9,519 nucleotides of DNA, taken from assembly GCA_003696705.1 (NCBI GenBank), contig RFGD01000278.1, positions 1 through 9,519 of the forward strand. The letters run 5' to 3'. Every line of letters begins with the position of its first letter. Positions within the stretch are counted from its first letter, which is position 1. The notes under the pieces are model-generated. The model searched no databases. It saw only the letters and a program-made list of their open reading frames with translations, and was not told where the DNA came from. The DNA comes from Alphaproteobacteria bacterium (GTDB taxonomy: Bacteria > Pseudomonadota > Alphaproteobacteria > Rhodobacterales > Rhodobacteraceae). A program made the translations under genes and the position numbers. Positions 1 through 6,763 of the stretch are shown here, in pieces.

Positions 1-2354
1 CGCCGGTCGCCCAGGATCTCGACCTCGACCTCAAGCCCGTCGCAGGCCCGCTCGCGCGGGACGAACCCAAGCGCGACCGACCGACCGGTCCAGTGCGAAA
101 ATCCGCCCGACGTGCAGAAACCCTGCACCTTGCCGTCGAGCCAGATCGGCTCCCAGCCCCAGACGTCGGCGTCGGCGGCGTCGACGACGAAGGCGGCAAG
201 GCGGCGCGCAGGCGGGCTTGTGCGTTCGGCCTCGGCAGCGCGGCGGCCGATGAATTCGGCCTCTTTCTTCCAGTCGATGAAGCGGTCGAGCCCGGTTTCG
301 GCGGGCGTGTAGTCGGGCGAGTATTCCCGCAGCCACGAGCCGAAGAACTTGTCGAGGCGCAGGCTCATCATCGCGCGCATGCCGAAGGGGCGAAGGCCAA
401 GATCGCTGCCGGCATCCTGAAGCGCGTCCCAGAGCGCGCGCTGGCTCATGTGGTCGACGAAGATCTCGTATCCAAGATCGCCCGTGTAGGACACGCGCTG
501 GACGAGCGCATCGGCCATGCCGACGGTCATGCGCCGCGCTTCGAGGAAGCGAAAGGCGTCGGGACCCACGTCGGCGCGGGTGACGCGGGACAGAAGCTCT
601 CGGGCCCTGGGGCCGGCGATCTGGAACCCCGTGACGCGATCCGAGATGTTCTCGATCTCGACGCCGTCCTCGAGCTGCGCTTCGAACCAGCGCAGGTGAT
701 AGTCCTGGGCGGCATAGGAGGCGGTCAGCCGGAACTCGTCCTCGGAAAGGCAGGTGACGGTGAAGTCCCCGATGATCCGGCCCGATGGCGACAGCATGGG
801 CGACAGCGCCAGCCGCCCGGGCGCCGGAATGCGTCCGGCCATGATACGGTCGAGCCACGCCCGCGCCCGGGGACCGCGCACGCGGAACTTGCCGAAGTTC
901 TGCACCTCGTTGATGCCGACGCGCTCGCGCACTGCGCGAACCTCTTCCCCCGTCGGGCCGAAGGCGTTCGAGCGGCGAAAGCTTGGCACTTCGCATGGCT
1001 CCTGGCCTTCGGGCGCGAACCAGTTCACGACCTCGAGCCCGTATTGCTGGCCGAAGACGGCGTTCATGCCCCGGAAGACCTCGTACATCGGGGTGGTGCG
1101 GAAGGGGCGTGCCGCGGGCTTTTCCTCGTTCGGGAAGGTGACCGAGAAGCGGGTGCGATAGTTCTCGACCACCTTCGGCACCGTATAGCCGGGCGTCGTC
1201 CAGCGGCCGAAACGGGCCACGTCCAGCGCCATGACGTTGCGGTCGGGCTCTCCCTCGACCATCCACTGGGCCAGCACAAGGCCGACCCCGCCGCCCTGGC
1301 TGAACCCGGCCATCACCGCACAGGCCGCCCAGTAGTTCCGCAGCCCCGGCACCGGCCCGACCAGCGGGTTGCCGTCGGGCGCGAAGGTGAAGGGGCCGTG
1401 AATGACCCGCTTCACGCCCGCGTGCTCGAGGACCGGAAAGCGGCGGTAGGCGAACTCGATCGAGCCGGCGACCTTGTCGAGGTTGTCGGGCAGAAGCTCG
1501 TGCCCGAACTCCCAGGGCGTTCCGTCGACGGCCCAGGGCTCTGGATTCTTCTCGTAAAAGCCGATGCAAAGGCCGCGGCCTTCCTGGCGCAGATAGCTTT
1601 CGCCGCCGGGGTCGATGACGTGGGGGTGCTCCTTCCCGCGTTCGTAGATCTCGGGAAGATCGTCGGTGACGAGATACTGATGCGCCATCGGCAGAAGAGG
1701 CAGGTAGACCCCCGCCATGGCGCCGACCTCGCGGGCCCAGAGGCCGGCGGCGTTGACGACGTGTTCGGCGTGGATCGTGCCCTTTTCGGTCACCACTTCC
1801 CAGGTGCCGTCCGGGCGCGGGTTCGTGGCAAGGACAGGGTTGTGGAGGACGATCTCGGCCCCGCCCATGCGCGCGGCGCGGGCGTAGGCGTGCGTCGTCC
1901 CCGAGGGGTCAAGATGACCGTCGAGCGGATCGTAAAGCGCGCCAAGGATCCCCTCGACATTCGTGACGGGCGCAAGCTCGCGCACCTCCTCGGGCGAGAG
2001 GATTTCGGTCTCCAGTCCCATGTAGCGGTGCTTGGCGCGTTCGGCGCGCAGCATGTCCATGCGCTCGGGCGTGTCGGCAAGCGTGATGCCGCCGACATGG
2101 TGCAGGCCGCAGGACATGCCGGTCATCTCTTCGAGTTCGCGATAAAGGCTGATCGTGTAACCCTGCAGGGCGGCCATGTTCGTGTCGCCGTTCAGCGTGT
2201 GAAAGCCGCCGGCCGCATGCCAGGTGGAGCCCGACGTCAGGTCCGAGCGTTCGACAAGCATGACGTCACGCCACCCGAAACGCGTAAGGTGATAGAGGAC
2301 CGAACAGCCGACGACGCCGCCGCCGATCACCAGGACCTGTGCATGGGTCTTCAT
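1..2354 (-). CDS. FAD-dependent dimethylglycine/sarcosine dehydrogenase-like protein, GcvT family (3' end cut by window)
   Basis: Probable oxidative N-demethylase: an FAD domain oxidises an N-methylated glycine and a folate domain passes the one-carbon unit to tetrahydrofolate. The 784 codons present start MKTHAQVLVIGGGVVGC, a dinucleotide-binding fold (GGGVVG, residues 11-16; acidic end E35). STWHAAGG follows, and His46 aligns with the histidine that binds FAD covalently in dimethylglycine and sarcosine dehydrogenases. The DAO-type FAD domain spans about residues 5-385 and ends with GPFTFAPDGNPLVGP near 320. A linker and a GcvT-like aminomethyltransferase domain (about 430-710, with RLDKFFGSW near 665) follow, then the start of the GcvT C-terminal barrel. 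Family members are about 810-820 residues, so some 30 are missing. AGGAGG eight bases upstream fixes the start. The family is clear, but the substrate (dimethylglycine, sarcosine or a related methylamine) cannot be told from sequence. It lies 105 bp downstream of the M20 gene and has its own promoter-like element. Confidence 0.88.
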   Translation of the reverse strand, partial: MKTHAQVLVIGGGVVGCSVLYHLTRFGWRDVMLVERSDLTSGSTWHAAGGFHTLNGDTNMAALQGYTISLYRELEEMTGMSCGLHHVGGITLADTPERMDMLRAERAKHRYMGLETEILSPEEVRELAPVTNVEGILGALYDPLDGHLDPSGTTHAYARAARMGGAEIVLHNPVLATNPRPDGTWEVVTEKGTIHAEHVVNAAGLWAREVGAMAGVYLPLLPMAHQYLVTDDLPEIYERGKEHPHVIDPGGESYLRQEGRGLCIGFYEKNPEPWAVDGTPWEFGHELLPDNLDKVAGSIEFAYRRFPVLEHAGVKRVIHGPFTFAPDGNPLVGPVPGLRNYWAACAVMAGFSQGGGVGLVLAQWMVEGEPDRNVMALDVARFGRWTTPGYTVPKVVENYRTRFSVTFPNEEKPAARPFRTTPMYEVFRGMNAVFGQQYGLEVVNWFAPEGQEPCEVPSFRRSNAFGPTGEEVRAVRERVGINEVQNFGKFRVRGPRARAWLDRIMAGRIPAPGRLALSPMLSPSGRIIGDFTVTCLSEDEFRLTASYAAQDYHLRWFEAQLEDGVEIENISDRVTGFQIAGPRARELLSRVTRADVGPDAFRFLEARRMTVGMADALVQRVSYTGDLGYEIFVDHMSQRALWDALQDAGSDLGLRPFGMRAMMSLRLDKFFGSWLREYSPDYTPAETGLDRFIDWKKEAEFIGRRAAEAERTSPPARRLAAFVVDAADADVWGWEPIWLDGKVQGFCTSGGFSHWTGRSVALGFVPRERACDGLEVEVEILGDR

Positions 2355-2362
2355 CGGGATCG

Positions 2363-2368
2363 CCTCCT
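2363..2368 (-). promoter_or_regulatory. Ribosome binding site of the GcvT-family dehydrogenase
   Basis: On the minus strand this reads AGGAGG, a full Shine-Dalgarno core, with eight bases before the ATG at 2354. It is the strongest such site in the window and settles the start of the dehydrogenase. Confidence 0.85.
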
Positions 2369-2380
2369 GTTTGCCTGCCC

Positions 2381-2401
2381 CCCGAGACTAGGCGCCCCAT
2401 C
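2381..2401 (-). promoter_or_regulatory. Copy A of a 21-bp element upstream of the dehydrogenase gene
   Basis: On the plus strand it reads CCCGAG, one base, CTAG, one base, CGCCCCATC. It matches copy B (3888-3908) at 19 of 21 positions. It ends 26 bases before the dehydrogenase ATG, and copy B ends 39 bases before the dipeptidase ATG, on the same strand and in the same orientation. On the minus strand the centre reads CTAGTCT, which could be a degenerate -10 box (TAGTCT), but no convincing -35 box is found at normal spacing. It may be a promoter core or a regulator site shared by the two genes. The repeat is seen; its function is inferred. Confidence 0.5.
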
Positions 2402-2441
2402 CGCGGCCGCGATTGCCCGATACCGACACGTGCCGTCGCTG

Positions 2442-2461
2442 GAAGGCCAATCCGGGCCTTC
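2442..2461 (-). repeat. Inverted repeat (RNA hairpin) at the dipeptidase stop codon
   Basis: GAAGGCC (2442-2448) and GGCCTTC (2455-2461) form a perfect 7-bp stem with a 6-base loop. In the dipeptidase mRNA the stem starts inside the TGA stop codon (2460-2462). No T-tract follows on either strand, so this is not a canonical intrinsic terminator. It could protect the 3' end or weaken read-through into the dehydrogenase gene. Confidence 0.45.
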
Positions 2462-3848
2462 AGGCGCCCCGCGACAGCCGGTCGAGGATGCGGACCCAGC
2501 TTCGGATGCCCTTGTGGAAGCACTCGACGTCGTATTTCTCGTTCGGCGCGTGGATCTGGTCGTCATCGCGGCCGAAACCGACCATGAGGGAATCCATCCC
2601 CAGGATGTCCTGAAAGCAGCCGGCGATCGGGATCGAGCCGCCGCAGCCGACGAAGGCCGCCGGCCGGCCCCATTCCTCGGCCAGGGCGGCGCGGGCGGCC
2701 TCGAAGGCCGGGTCGTCGGTCCGCATGACCGAGGCCGGCGACGCGCCGTGGCCCACGAACTCGGCGCGGCAGTCGGGCGGCAGCATCTCCCGGACGCGGG
2801 CCCGGAAGGCGTCGCGCACGGCCTCGGGGTTCTGCCGCGCGACCAGGCGGAACGAGACCTTGGCCGTGGCGCGCGACGGCAGCACGGTCTTGAACCCGTC
2901 CCCGGCATAGCCGCCGGCGATGCCGTTGACGTCGCAGGTCGGGCGGGACCAGAGCTGTTCGAGGGCCGAGCGGTCCCGCTCGCCCGCCAGGGTCGAAAGG
3001 CCGACCTCGGCCAGAAACGCCCTTGCATCGAAGTCGAGCGCCTGCCACTGGCTGCGGATCGCCTCGGGCAACTCCTCGACGTCGTCATAGAAACCGGGGA
3101 GCGTCACGCGTCCGTCGGCGTCGTGGAGGCTTGCCAGGATCTTCGACAGGACCCGGATGGGGTTGATCGCCAGCCCGCCGTACATGCCCGAATGCAGGTC
3201 CTTCGCCGGTCCGACGATCGTCACCTCTTCAGCCACGAGGCCGCGCAGCATCGTGACGATGGCCGGCGTGTCGTGCCCGAAAAGCCCCGTGTCACAGATG
3301 AGCGCCAGTTCGGCCCGCAGCTCGGCCGCATTGTCGCGCAGGAACGGCACGAGCGAGGGCGAACCCGACTCCTCTTCCCCCTCGAACAGAAGCGAGATGC
3401 GCGCCGGCAGCGTGCCTCTGACCGCCTTCCACGCCCGGCAGGCCTCGACGAAGGTCATGAGCTGGCCCTTGTCGTCCGACGCGCCCCGGCCGCGGATCAC
3501 CTGTCCGGCGGGGGTTTCCTCGACCGTCGGTTCGAACGGCGGCCGGTCCCAGAGATCGAGGGGGTCGACCGGCTGGACGTCGTAATGCCCGTAGAACAGG
3601 ACGTGCCGTCCCGGACCGTCGGCATGGCCCACGACCATCGGGTGGCCCTCGGTCGGTCGCCGCGCGACGTCGAAGCCGATGCTGGCCAGGTCCGAGACGA
3701 GCCAGTCGGCCGCCACCTGACAGTCGGCCGCGTGGGCCGGGTCGGTCGAGATCGACGGAATGCGCAGGAATTCAAGCAGCCGCCCAAGAGCGCCCGGCAA
3801 CTCGTTGTCCACATGGGCAAGTACGTCGTCGGCGGTTCCCGTGACCAT
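2460..3848 (-). CDS. M20 family metallopeptidase, probable dipeptidase
   Basis: A 462-residue zinc-dependent exopeptidase of the M20 (ArgE/DapE/CNDP-like) family, probably cytoplasmic since no signal peptide is seen. The metal-site motifs are intact: GHYDVQP (His88, with Asp90), RGASDDKGQ (Asp125, probable bridging zinc ligand), EGEEESG (Glu159 general base, Glu160 ligand), CDTG (Asp186) and a C-terminal DQIHAPNE (His433). KDLHSG (His219) matches the substrate-binding histidine of the dimerisation domain. HYDVQP with SDDKG is typical of the carnosine-dipeptidase-like branch, which suggests dipeptides as substrates; the exact one is unknown. The start chosen is the ATG at 3848, giving MVTGTADDVLAHVDN, with GAGGGAG about 12 bases upstream. 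The frame stays open upstream to 4034, but that extension runs through the divergent promoter region and lacks family similarity. The gene is divergent from hemA and upstream of the dehydrogenase. Confidence 0.9.
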   Translation of the reverse strand: MVTGTADDVLAHVDNELPGALGRLLEFLRIPSISTDPAHAADCQVAADWLVSDLASIGFDVARRPTEGHPMVVGHADGPGRHVLFYGHYDVQPVDPLDLWDRPPFEPTVEETPAGQVIRGRGASDDKGQLMTFVEACRAWKAVRGTLPARISLLFEGEEESGSPSLVPFLRDNAAELRAELALICDTGLFGHDTPAIVTMLRGLVAEEVTIVGPAKDLHSGMYGGLAINPIRVLSKILASLHDADGRVTLPGFYDDVEELPEAIRSQWQALDFDARAFLAEVGLSTLAGERDRSALEQLWSRPTCDVNGIAGGYAGDGFKTVLPSRATAKVSFRLVARQNPEAVRDAFRARVREMLPPDCRAEFVGHGASPASVMRTDDPAFEAARAALAEEWGRPAAFVGCGGSIPIAGCFQDILGMDSLMVGFGRDDDQIHAPNEKYDVECFHKGIRSWVRILDRLSRGA

Positions 3849-3887
3849 GTCCTGATTCTCCCTCGGCGTCCGGCTTTGCGTCCTTCG

Positions 3888-3908
3888 CCCGAGCCTAGCC
3901 GCCCCATC
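3888..3908 (-). promoter_or_regulatory. Copy B of the 21-bp element upstream of the M20 dipeptidase gene
   Basis: This is the partner of copy A (2381-2401), with 19 of 21 bases identical; the differences are at the seventh and twelfth positions. On the minus strand the centre reads CTAGGCT, a possible weak -10 box (TAGGCT) that would put the transcript start near 3885, some 35-40 bases before the dipeptidase ATG. No good -35 box was found at 16-18 bp spacing. It lies in the divergent region shared with hemA. Confidence 0.5.
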
Positions 3909-3993
3909 GGCAATGTCCATGGCAACAATCCGCCGAACACCGGCAAACTGGCGCCCATATCGCGGGGATTTGAAGGGGGCGGCAATTTGTATC

Positions 3994-4022
3994 CTGTCGC
4001 GCCGCCAAGGCTTTGTTATATT
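3994..4022 (+). promoter_or_regulatory. Probable hemA promoter with extended -10 box
   Basis: TGTTATATT (4014-4022) is an extended -10 element (TGn plus TATATT, five of six to TATAAT). Seventeen bases upstream is a weak -35 candidate, CTGTCG (3994-3999). The predicted transcript start is near 4029, giving a leader of about 25 bases that contains the hemA ribosome site. No FNR-type palindrome (TTGAT, four bases, ATCAA) and no PpsR-type TGT-N12-ACA pair was found here, so the oxygen and redox control known for some Rhodobacter hemA genes is not supported by these bases. Confidence 0.55.
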
Positions 4023-4042
4023 GCACGCATCCACATGAATGC

Positions 4043-4047
4043 AGGAG
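4043..4047 (+). promoter_or_regulatory. Ribosome binding site selecting the GTG start of hemA
   Basis: AGGAG, seven bases before the GTG at 4055. It decides the start: an upstream in-frame TTG at 4013 would overlap the -10 box, whereas the GTG gives MDYNAALDAAINRLHEEG, the usual amino terminus of Rhodobacter-type HemA. Confidence 0.8.
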
Positions 4048-4054
4048 AGCCGCC

Positions 4055-5278
4055 GTGGACTACAACGCCGCCCTGGACGCCGCCATCAACCGTCTTCACG
4101 AAGAGGGGCGCTATCGCACCTTCATCGACATTCAGCGCATCCGCGGTGCCTTCCCCAAGGCGATGTGGCGTCGGCCGGACGGGACCGAGAAGGAGATCGT
4201 CGTCTGGTGCGGCAACGACTATCTTGGCATGGGCCAGCACCCGGCGGTCCTTTCGGCCATGCACGAGGCGCTCGATGAGACCGGCGCGGGCTCGGGCGGC
4301 ACGCGCAACATCTCGGGCACCACGGTCTATCACAAGGCGCTCGAAGCCGAGCTTGCCGATCTGCATCAGAAAGAGGCGGCGCTTGTCTTCACCTCGGCCT
4401 TCATCGCGAACGAGGCGACGCTTTCCACGCTTCCGCGGCTCTTCAAGGACATCGTGATCGTCTCGGACGGGCTCAACCACGCGTCGATGATCGAGGGGAT
4501 CCGCCACGGTCGCGCCGAAAAGCACATCTTCCGCCACAACGACCTGGCGCACCTGCGCGAGATCCTCGAGGGCATCGAGCCGGGACGGCCCATCGTCATC
4601 GCCTTCGAGTCGGTCTACTCGATGGACGGGGACTTCGGCCCGATCCGCGAGATCTGCGATCTGGCCGACGAATTCGGCGCCCTGACCTACATCGACGAGG
4701 TGCATGCCGTCGGCATGTACGGCCCCCGGGGCGCCGGCGTGGCCGAGGCCCAGGGCCTCATGGACCGCATCGACATCATCAACGGGACGCTTGCGAAGGC
4801 TTACGGCGTGATGGGCGGCTACATCGCCGCCAGCGCGAAAATGTGCGACGCGATTAGGTCTTACGCGCCCGGCTTCATCTTCACGACCTCGCTGCCGCCG
4901 GCCGTTGCCGCAGGTGCGGCGGCGTCCGTGCGCCATCTCAAGGGCGACCAGCGCCTGCGCGAGATGCACCAGACGGCCGCGCGCACCCTGAAGGCGCGGC
5001 TCAAGGCCATCGGCCTGCCGTTCATCGACCACGGCAGCCATATCGTGCCGGTCATCGTCGGCGACCCGGTGCACACGAAGAAGCTGTCGGACATGCTGCT
5101 CGAGGAATACGGCATCTATGTCCAGCCCATCAACTTCCCGACGGTCCCGCGCGGCACGGAACGGCTGCGTTTCACGCCGTCGCCCGTGCACACGCCCAAG
5201 ATGATGGACGATCTTGTCGGCGCGCTCGACCGCCTGTGGGGGCACTGTGCGCTGAATCGTGCCGAAAAGACCGCCTGA
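4055..5278 (+). CDS. hemA: 5-aminolevulinate synthase (ALAS)
   Basis: Pyridoxal-phosphate enzyme that condenses glycine with succinyl-CoA to 5-aminolevulinate, the first step of tetrapyrrole synthesis by the C4 (Shemin) route used by alphaproteobacteria. It has 407 residues, the usual bacterial ALAS length. Visible features are RYRTFIDIQR near the amino end, WCGNDYLGMGQHP (51-63), the glycine-rich GAGSGGTRNISGTT (77-90), SDGLNHASMIEGIR (137-150), AFESVYSMDGDFGP (183-196), YIDEVHAVGMYGPRG (212-226, with the cofactor-contacting Asp214 and His217) and NGTLAKAYGV, where Lys248 forms the Schiff base, the same number as in Rhodobacter capsulatus. The C-terminal INFPTVPRGTERLRFTPSP is also typical. 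It starts with GTG behind AGGAG. The apparent false start MLYCTHPHE upstream lies in the promoter. Its own promoter suggests independent transcription, and the next gene begins 117 bp after its stop. Confidence 0.98.
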   Translation: MDYNAALDAAINRLHEEGRYRTFIDIQRIRGAFPKAMWRRPDGTEKEIVVWCGNDYLGMGQHPAVLSAMHEALDETGAGSGGTRNISGTTVYHKALEAELADLHQKEAALVFTSAFIANEATLSTLPRLFKDIVIVSDGLNHASMIEGIRHGRAEKHIFRHNDLAHLREILEGIEPGRPIVIAFESVYSMDGDFGPIREICDLADEFGALTYIDEVHAVGMYGPRGAGVAEAQGLMDRIDIINGTLAKAYGVMGGYIAASAKMCDAIRSYAPGFIFTTSLPPAVAAGAAASVRHLKGDQRLREMHQTAARTLKARLKAIGLPFIDHGSHIVPVIVGDPVHTKKLSDMLLEEYGIYVQPINFPTVPRGTERLRFTPSPVHTPKMMDDLVGALDRLWGHCALNRAEKTA

Positions 5279-5311
5279 CCGACCGTCACGGCTGCGACCC
5301 CCCGACCGTTG

Positions 5312-5320
5312 TGTTAGAGA
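5312..5320 (+). promoter_or_regulatory. Promoter-like extended -10 sequence upstream of the rodZ-like gene
   Basis: TGTTAGAGA resembles the extended -10 boxes at 4014-4022 and on the minus strand at 8185-8193. The hexamer TAGAGA is only three of six to TATAAT, and the best -35 candidate at 17 bp (TGCGAC region, 5293-5298) is weak. If used, transcription would start near 5327. The 116-bp gap after hemA holds no clear terminator. Confidence 0.35.
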
Positions 5321-5394
5321 TGCCCTAATGGACGGGTCGGGGTGCGATTCGACTACGGCCGGGGATGTCAGGTGCAGGCAACGGGGCAGGGACA

Positions 5395-6660
5395 ATGATC
5401 GGGCGAAGGGCCGAGCAGGTCGGCGCGCAACCGGTGTCCATTCGCGGATTTGACGACTTCGAGCTGCGGCTCGGGGATCTCATGCGCGGCGAACGCGCCA
5501 CGCTTGGCAAATCGCTTCTGGACGTCCAGCGGGACCTCAAGATCAAGGCCAGCTACATTGCCGCGATCGAGAACGCCGATCTTGGCGCTTTCGAAACGCC
5601 CGGCTTCGTGCCCGGCTATGTCCGCTCTTATGCAAGATATCTCGGGCTCGATCCCGAATGGGCCTACGAGGCGTTCTGCCGCGAATCGGGGTTTCAGCCG
5701 GTGTCCGGCGTGTCCGGCAGGACGGCGGGTGGCGAGCGGAAGACGCAGGCCGGCCGGGTGGGGGTGCGCGGCGGCGCCTCGACCAGCGCGGCCGACGAGA
5801 TCCTGGCCGCCAGCCCCATTTCCCGCGAGGTCGGCCGAGAGCCCCTTCTTCACCGCATCGAGCCCGGTGCGATCGGTGCCGTGTTTGTCCTTCTCGCGCT
5901 TGTCGGTGCGCTTGGTTACGGCGGCTGGGCGGTGCTTCAGGAGATTCAGCGCGTCGCCGTCGCGCCGGTCGAGACGTCGCCGGGCGTCGTGACCGAGCTT
6001 GACCCGCTTGCCGGCGCTTTCGCGACGGACACGCCCGACGCGGAAATCGACCCCGTCGCCGCCAGCGCGGCCGAGACGACCCAACAGCTCATGGACCGGC
6101 TTTATCGCCCGAAGGCCCTGGACCTTCCGGTTCTGGTGGCGCGCGACGGGCCGATCTCGATACTTGACCCGGCCGAGGTCGGTGCGCTTGCGCCGCACGA
6201 GAACCGGCGCCTCGCCGCCCGTGTGACCGAGCCCGCGCCGCAGCCGCCCGCGCCCGAGCCGGCGCCCGAGGTCAAGGTCGTCGCCGACGCCGAGCCCACG
6301 GTCACGCTTGTCGCCGTCGAGCCGGCATGGGTGCGCGTCAGCGCCGCCGACGGCACGGTGCTTCTGGAAAAGATCCTCTCGGCGGGCGAAAGCTTCGAGA
6401 TCCCGCCCTCCGAGGCGCCGCCGACCCTCAGGACCGGGAACGCCGGCGGTGTCTATTTCCGCGTCGGCGAGGCGTTCTACGGCCCGGTCGGGGCTTCGGG
6501 CAAGGTCGTGAAGGGCCTTGCGCTTGCCCCCGAATTCGTGACCGAAAAGTTCGCCGCCGCCGATCCCGAGGCCGAGCCCGGCCTCAAGCGCGTGGCCGAA
6601 CTGGCGTCGGCCGCAACGCCCGAGGGGACCGCCGACGCGGCCGAGGTGGACGGCGACTAG
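5395..6660 (+). CDS. RodZ-like membrane protein: helix-turn-helix, one transmembrane segment, DUF4115
   Basis: A 421-residue bitopic inner-membrane protein with the RodZ layout. Residues about 20-95 form a cytoplasmic Cro/C1-like helix-turn-helix of the HTH_25 type (LRGERxxLGKSLxDVQ-like core, then IKASYIAAIENAD and TPGFVPGYVRSYARYLG). In RodZ this fold binds MreB, not DNA. A low-complexity linker (100-150) leads to a hydrophobic helix at about 159-181 (IGAVFVLLALVGALGYGG). The periplasmic part has a Pro/Ala/Glu-rich stretch near 277-297 and a DUF4115-like beta domain at about 300-380 (VEPAWVRVSAADGTVLLE, then GVYFRVGEAFYGP). The inferred role is cell-shape control with MreB. The start is uncertain: ATG 5395 gives MIGRRAEQ and has GGGG and AGGG upstream, while ATG 5365 would add ten residues behind a poor site. 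It is upstream of ispG on the same strand; an interrupted operon is possible. Confidence 0.87.
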   Translation: MIGRRAEQVGAQPVSIRGFDDFELRLGDLMRGERATLGKSLLDVQRDLKIKASYIAAIENADLGAFETPGFVPGYVRSYARYLGLDPEWAYEAFCRESGFQPVSGVSGRTAGGERKTQAGRVGVRGGASTSAADEILAASPISREVGREPLLHRIEPGAIGAVFVLLALVGALGYGGWAVLQEIQRVAVAPVETSPGVVTELDPLAGAFATDTPDAEIDPVAASAAETTQQLMDRLYRPKALDLPVLVARDGPISILDPAEVGALAPHENRRLAARVTEPAPQPPAPEPAPEVKVVADAEPTVTLVAVEPAWVRVSAADGTVLLEKILSAGESFEIPPSEAPPTLRTGNAGGVYFRVGEAFYGPVGASGKVVKGLALAPEFVTEKFAAADPEAEPGLKRVAELASAATPEGTADAAEVDGD

Positions 6661-6665
6661 GCTTC

Positions 6666-6680
6666 GGCTGGCGCCCAGCC
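6666..6680 (+). repeat. Inverted repeat just after the rodZ-like stop codon
   Basis: GGCTGG (6666-6671), loop CGC, CCAGCC (6675-6680): a perfect 6-bp GC-rich stem starting five bases after the TAG. It is followed by AATTGCG rather than a T-run, so any terminator activity would be weak. It may mark the 3' end of the rodZ-like mRNA or stabilise it. Confidence 0.45.
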
Positions 6681-6682
6681 AA

Positions 6683-6711
6683 TTGCGTCCGGCGGCCGGG
6701 TCCATTATCTG
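6683..6711 (+). promoter_or_regulatory. Weak promoter-like sequence before ispG
   Basis: TTGCGT (6683-6688) and TATCTG (6706-6711) are separated by 17 bp inside the 103-bp gap between the rodZ-like gene and ispG. Only the first three bases of each hexamer agree with consensus. It directly follows a hairpin, so an independent ispG promoter is plausible, but read-through from rodZ is equally possible. Confidence 0.3.
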
Positions 6712-6748
6712 GCGGTCATGGGAATGCAGCGCCGATACGCCGGCTGCC

Positions 6749-6757
6749 AGGAAGGGG
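6749..6757 (+). promoter_or_regulatory. Ribosome binding site of ispG
   Basis: AGGAAGGGG, ending six bases before the ATG at 6764. It supports the start MSLDAVRPWRTIVRR over an in-frame upstream codon at 6683 that would add 27 unrelated residues. Confidence 0.75.
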
Positions 6758-6763
6758 CCCTTC

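Noticed and set aside
2426..2435. CACGTG palindrome in the dipeptidase-dehydrogenase gap
   Set aside because: A single 6-bp palindrome is expected by chance in GC-rich DNA and has no second copy near the other gene starts.
3961..4030. FNR- or PpsR-type regulatory palindrome upstream of hemA
   Set aside because: Such sites are known in some Rhodobacter species, so I looked. Fragments such as TTGAA and TTGTAT are present but no second half-site occurs at the required spacing.
3849..4034. Upstream extension of the M20 dipeptidase by 62 residues
   Set aside because: The frame stays open, but the extension covers the divergent hemA promoter and the 21-bp element and has no family similarity. The ATG at 3848 gives a normal M20 amino terminus.
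93..4457. A very long plus-strand open frame (over 1,400 codons) running across the first 4.4 kb
   Set aside because: It is in exact codon register with both minus-strand genes, so its stops would need TTA, CTA or TCA codons in them. These are almost unused in such GC-rich genes. Its translation shows no domain, while the minus strand encodes two clear enzymes.
4016..5395. Long minus-strand open frame opposite hemA (459 codons)
   Set aside because: Same antisense register effect. The plus strand is unmistakably ALA synthase with the full set of active-site motifs.
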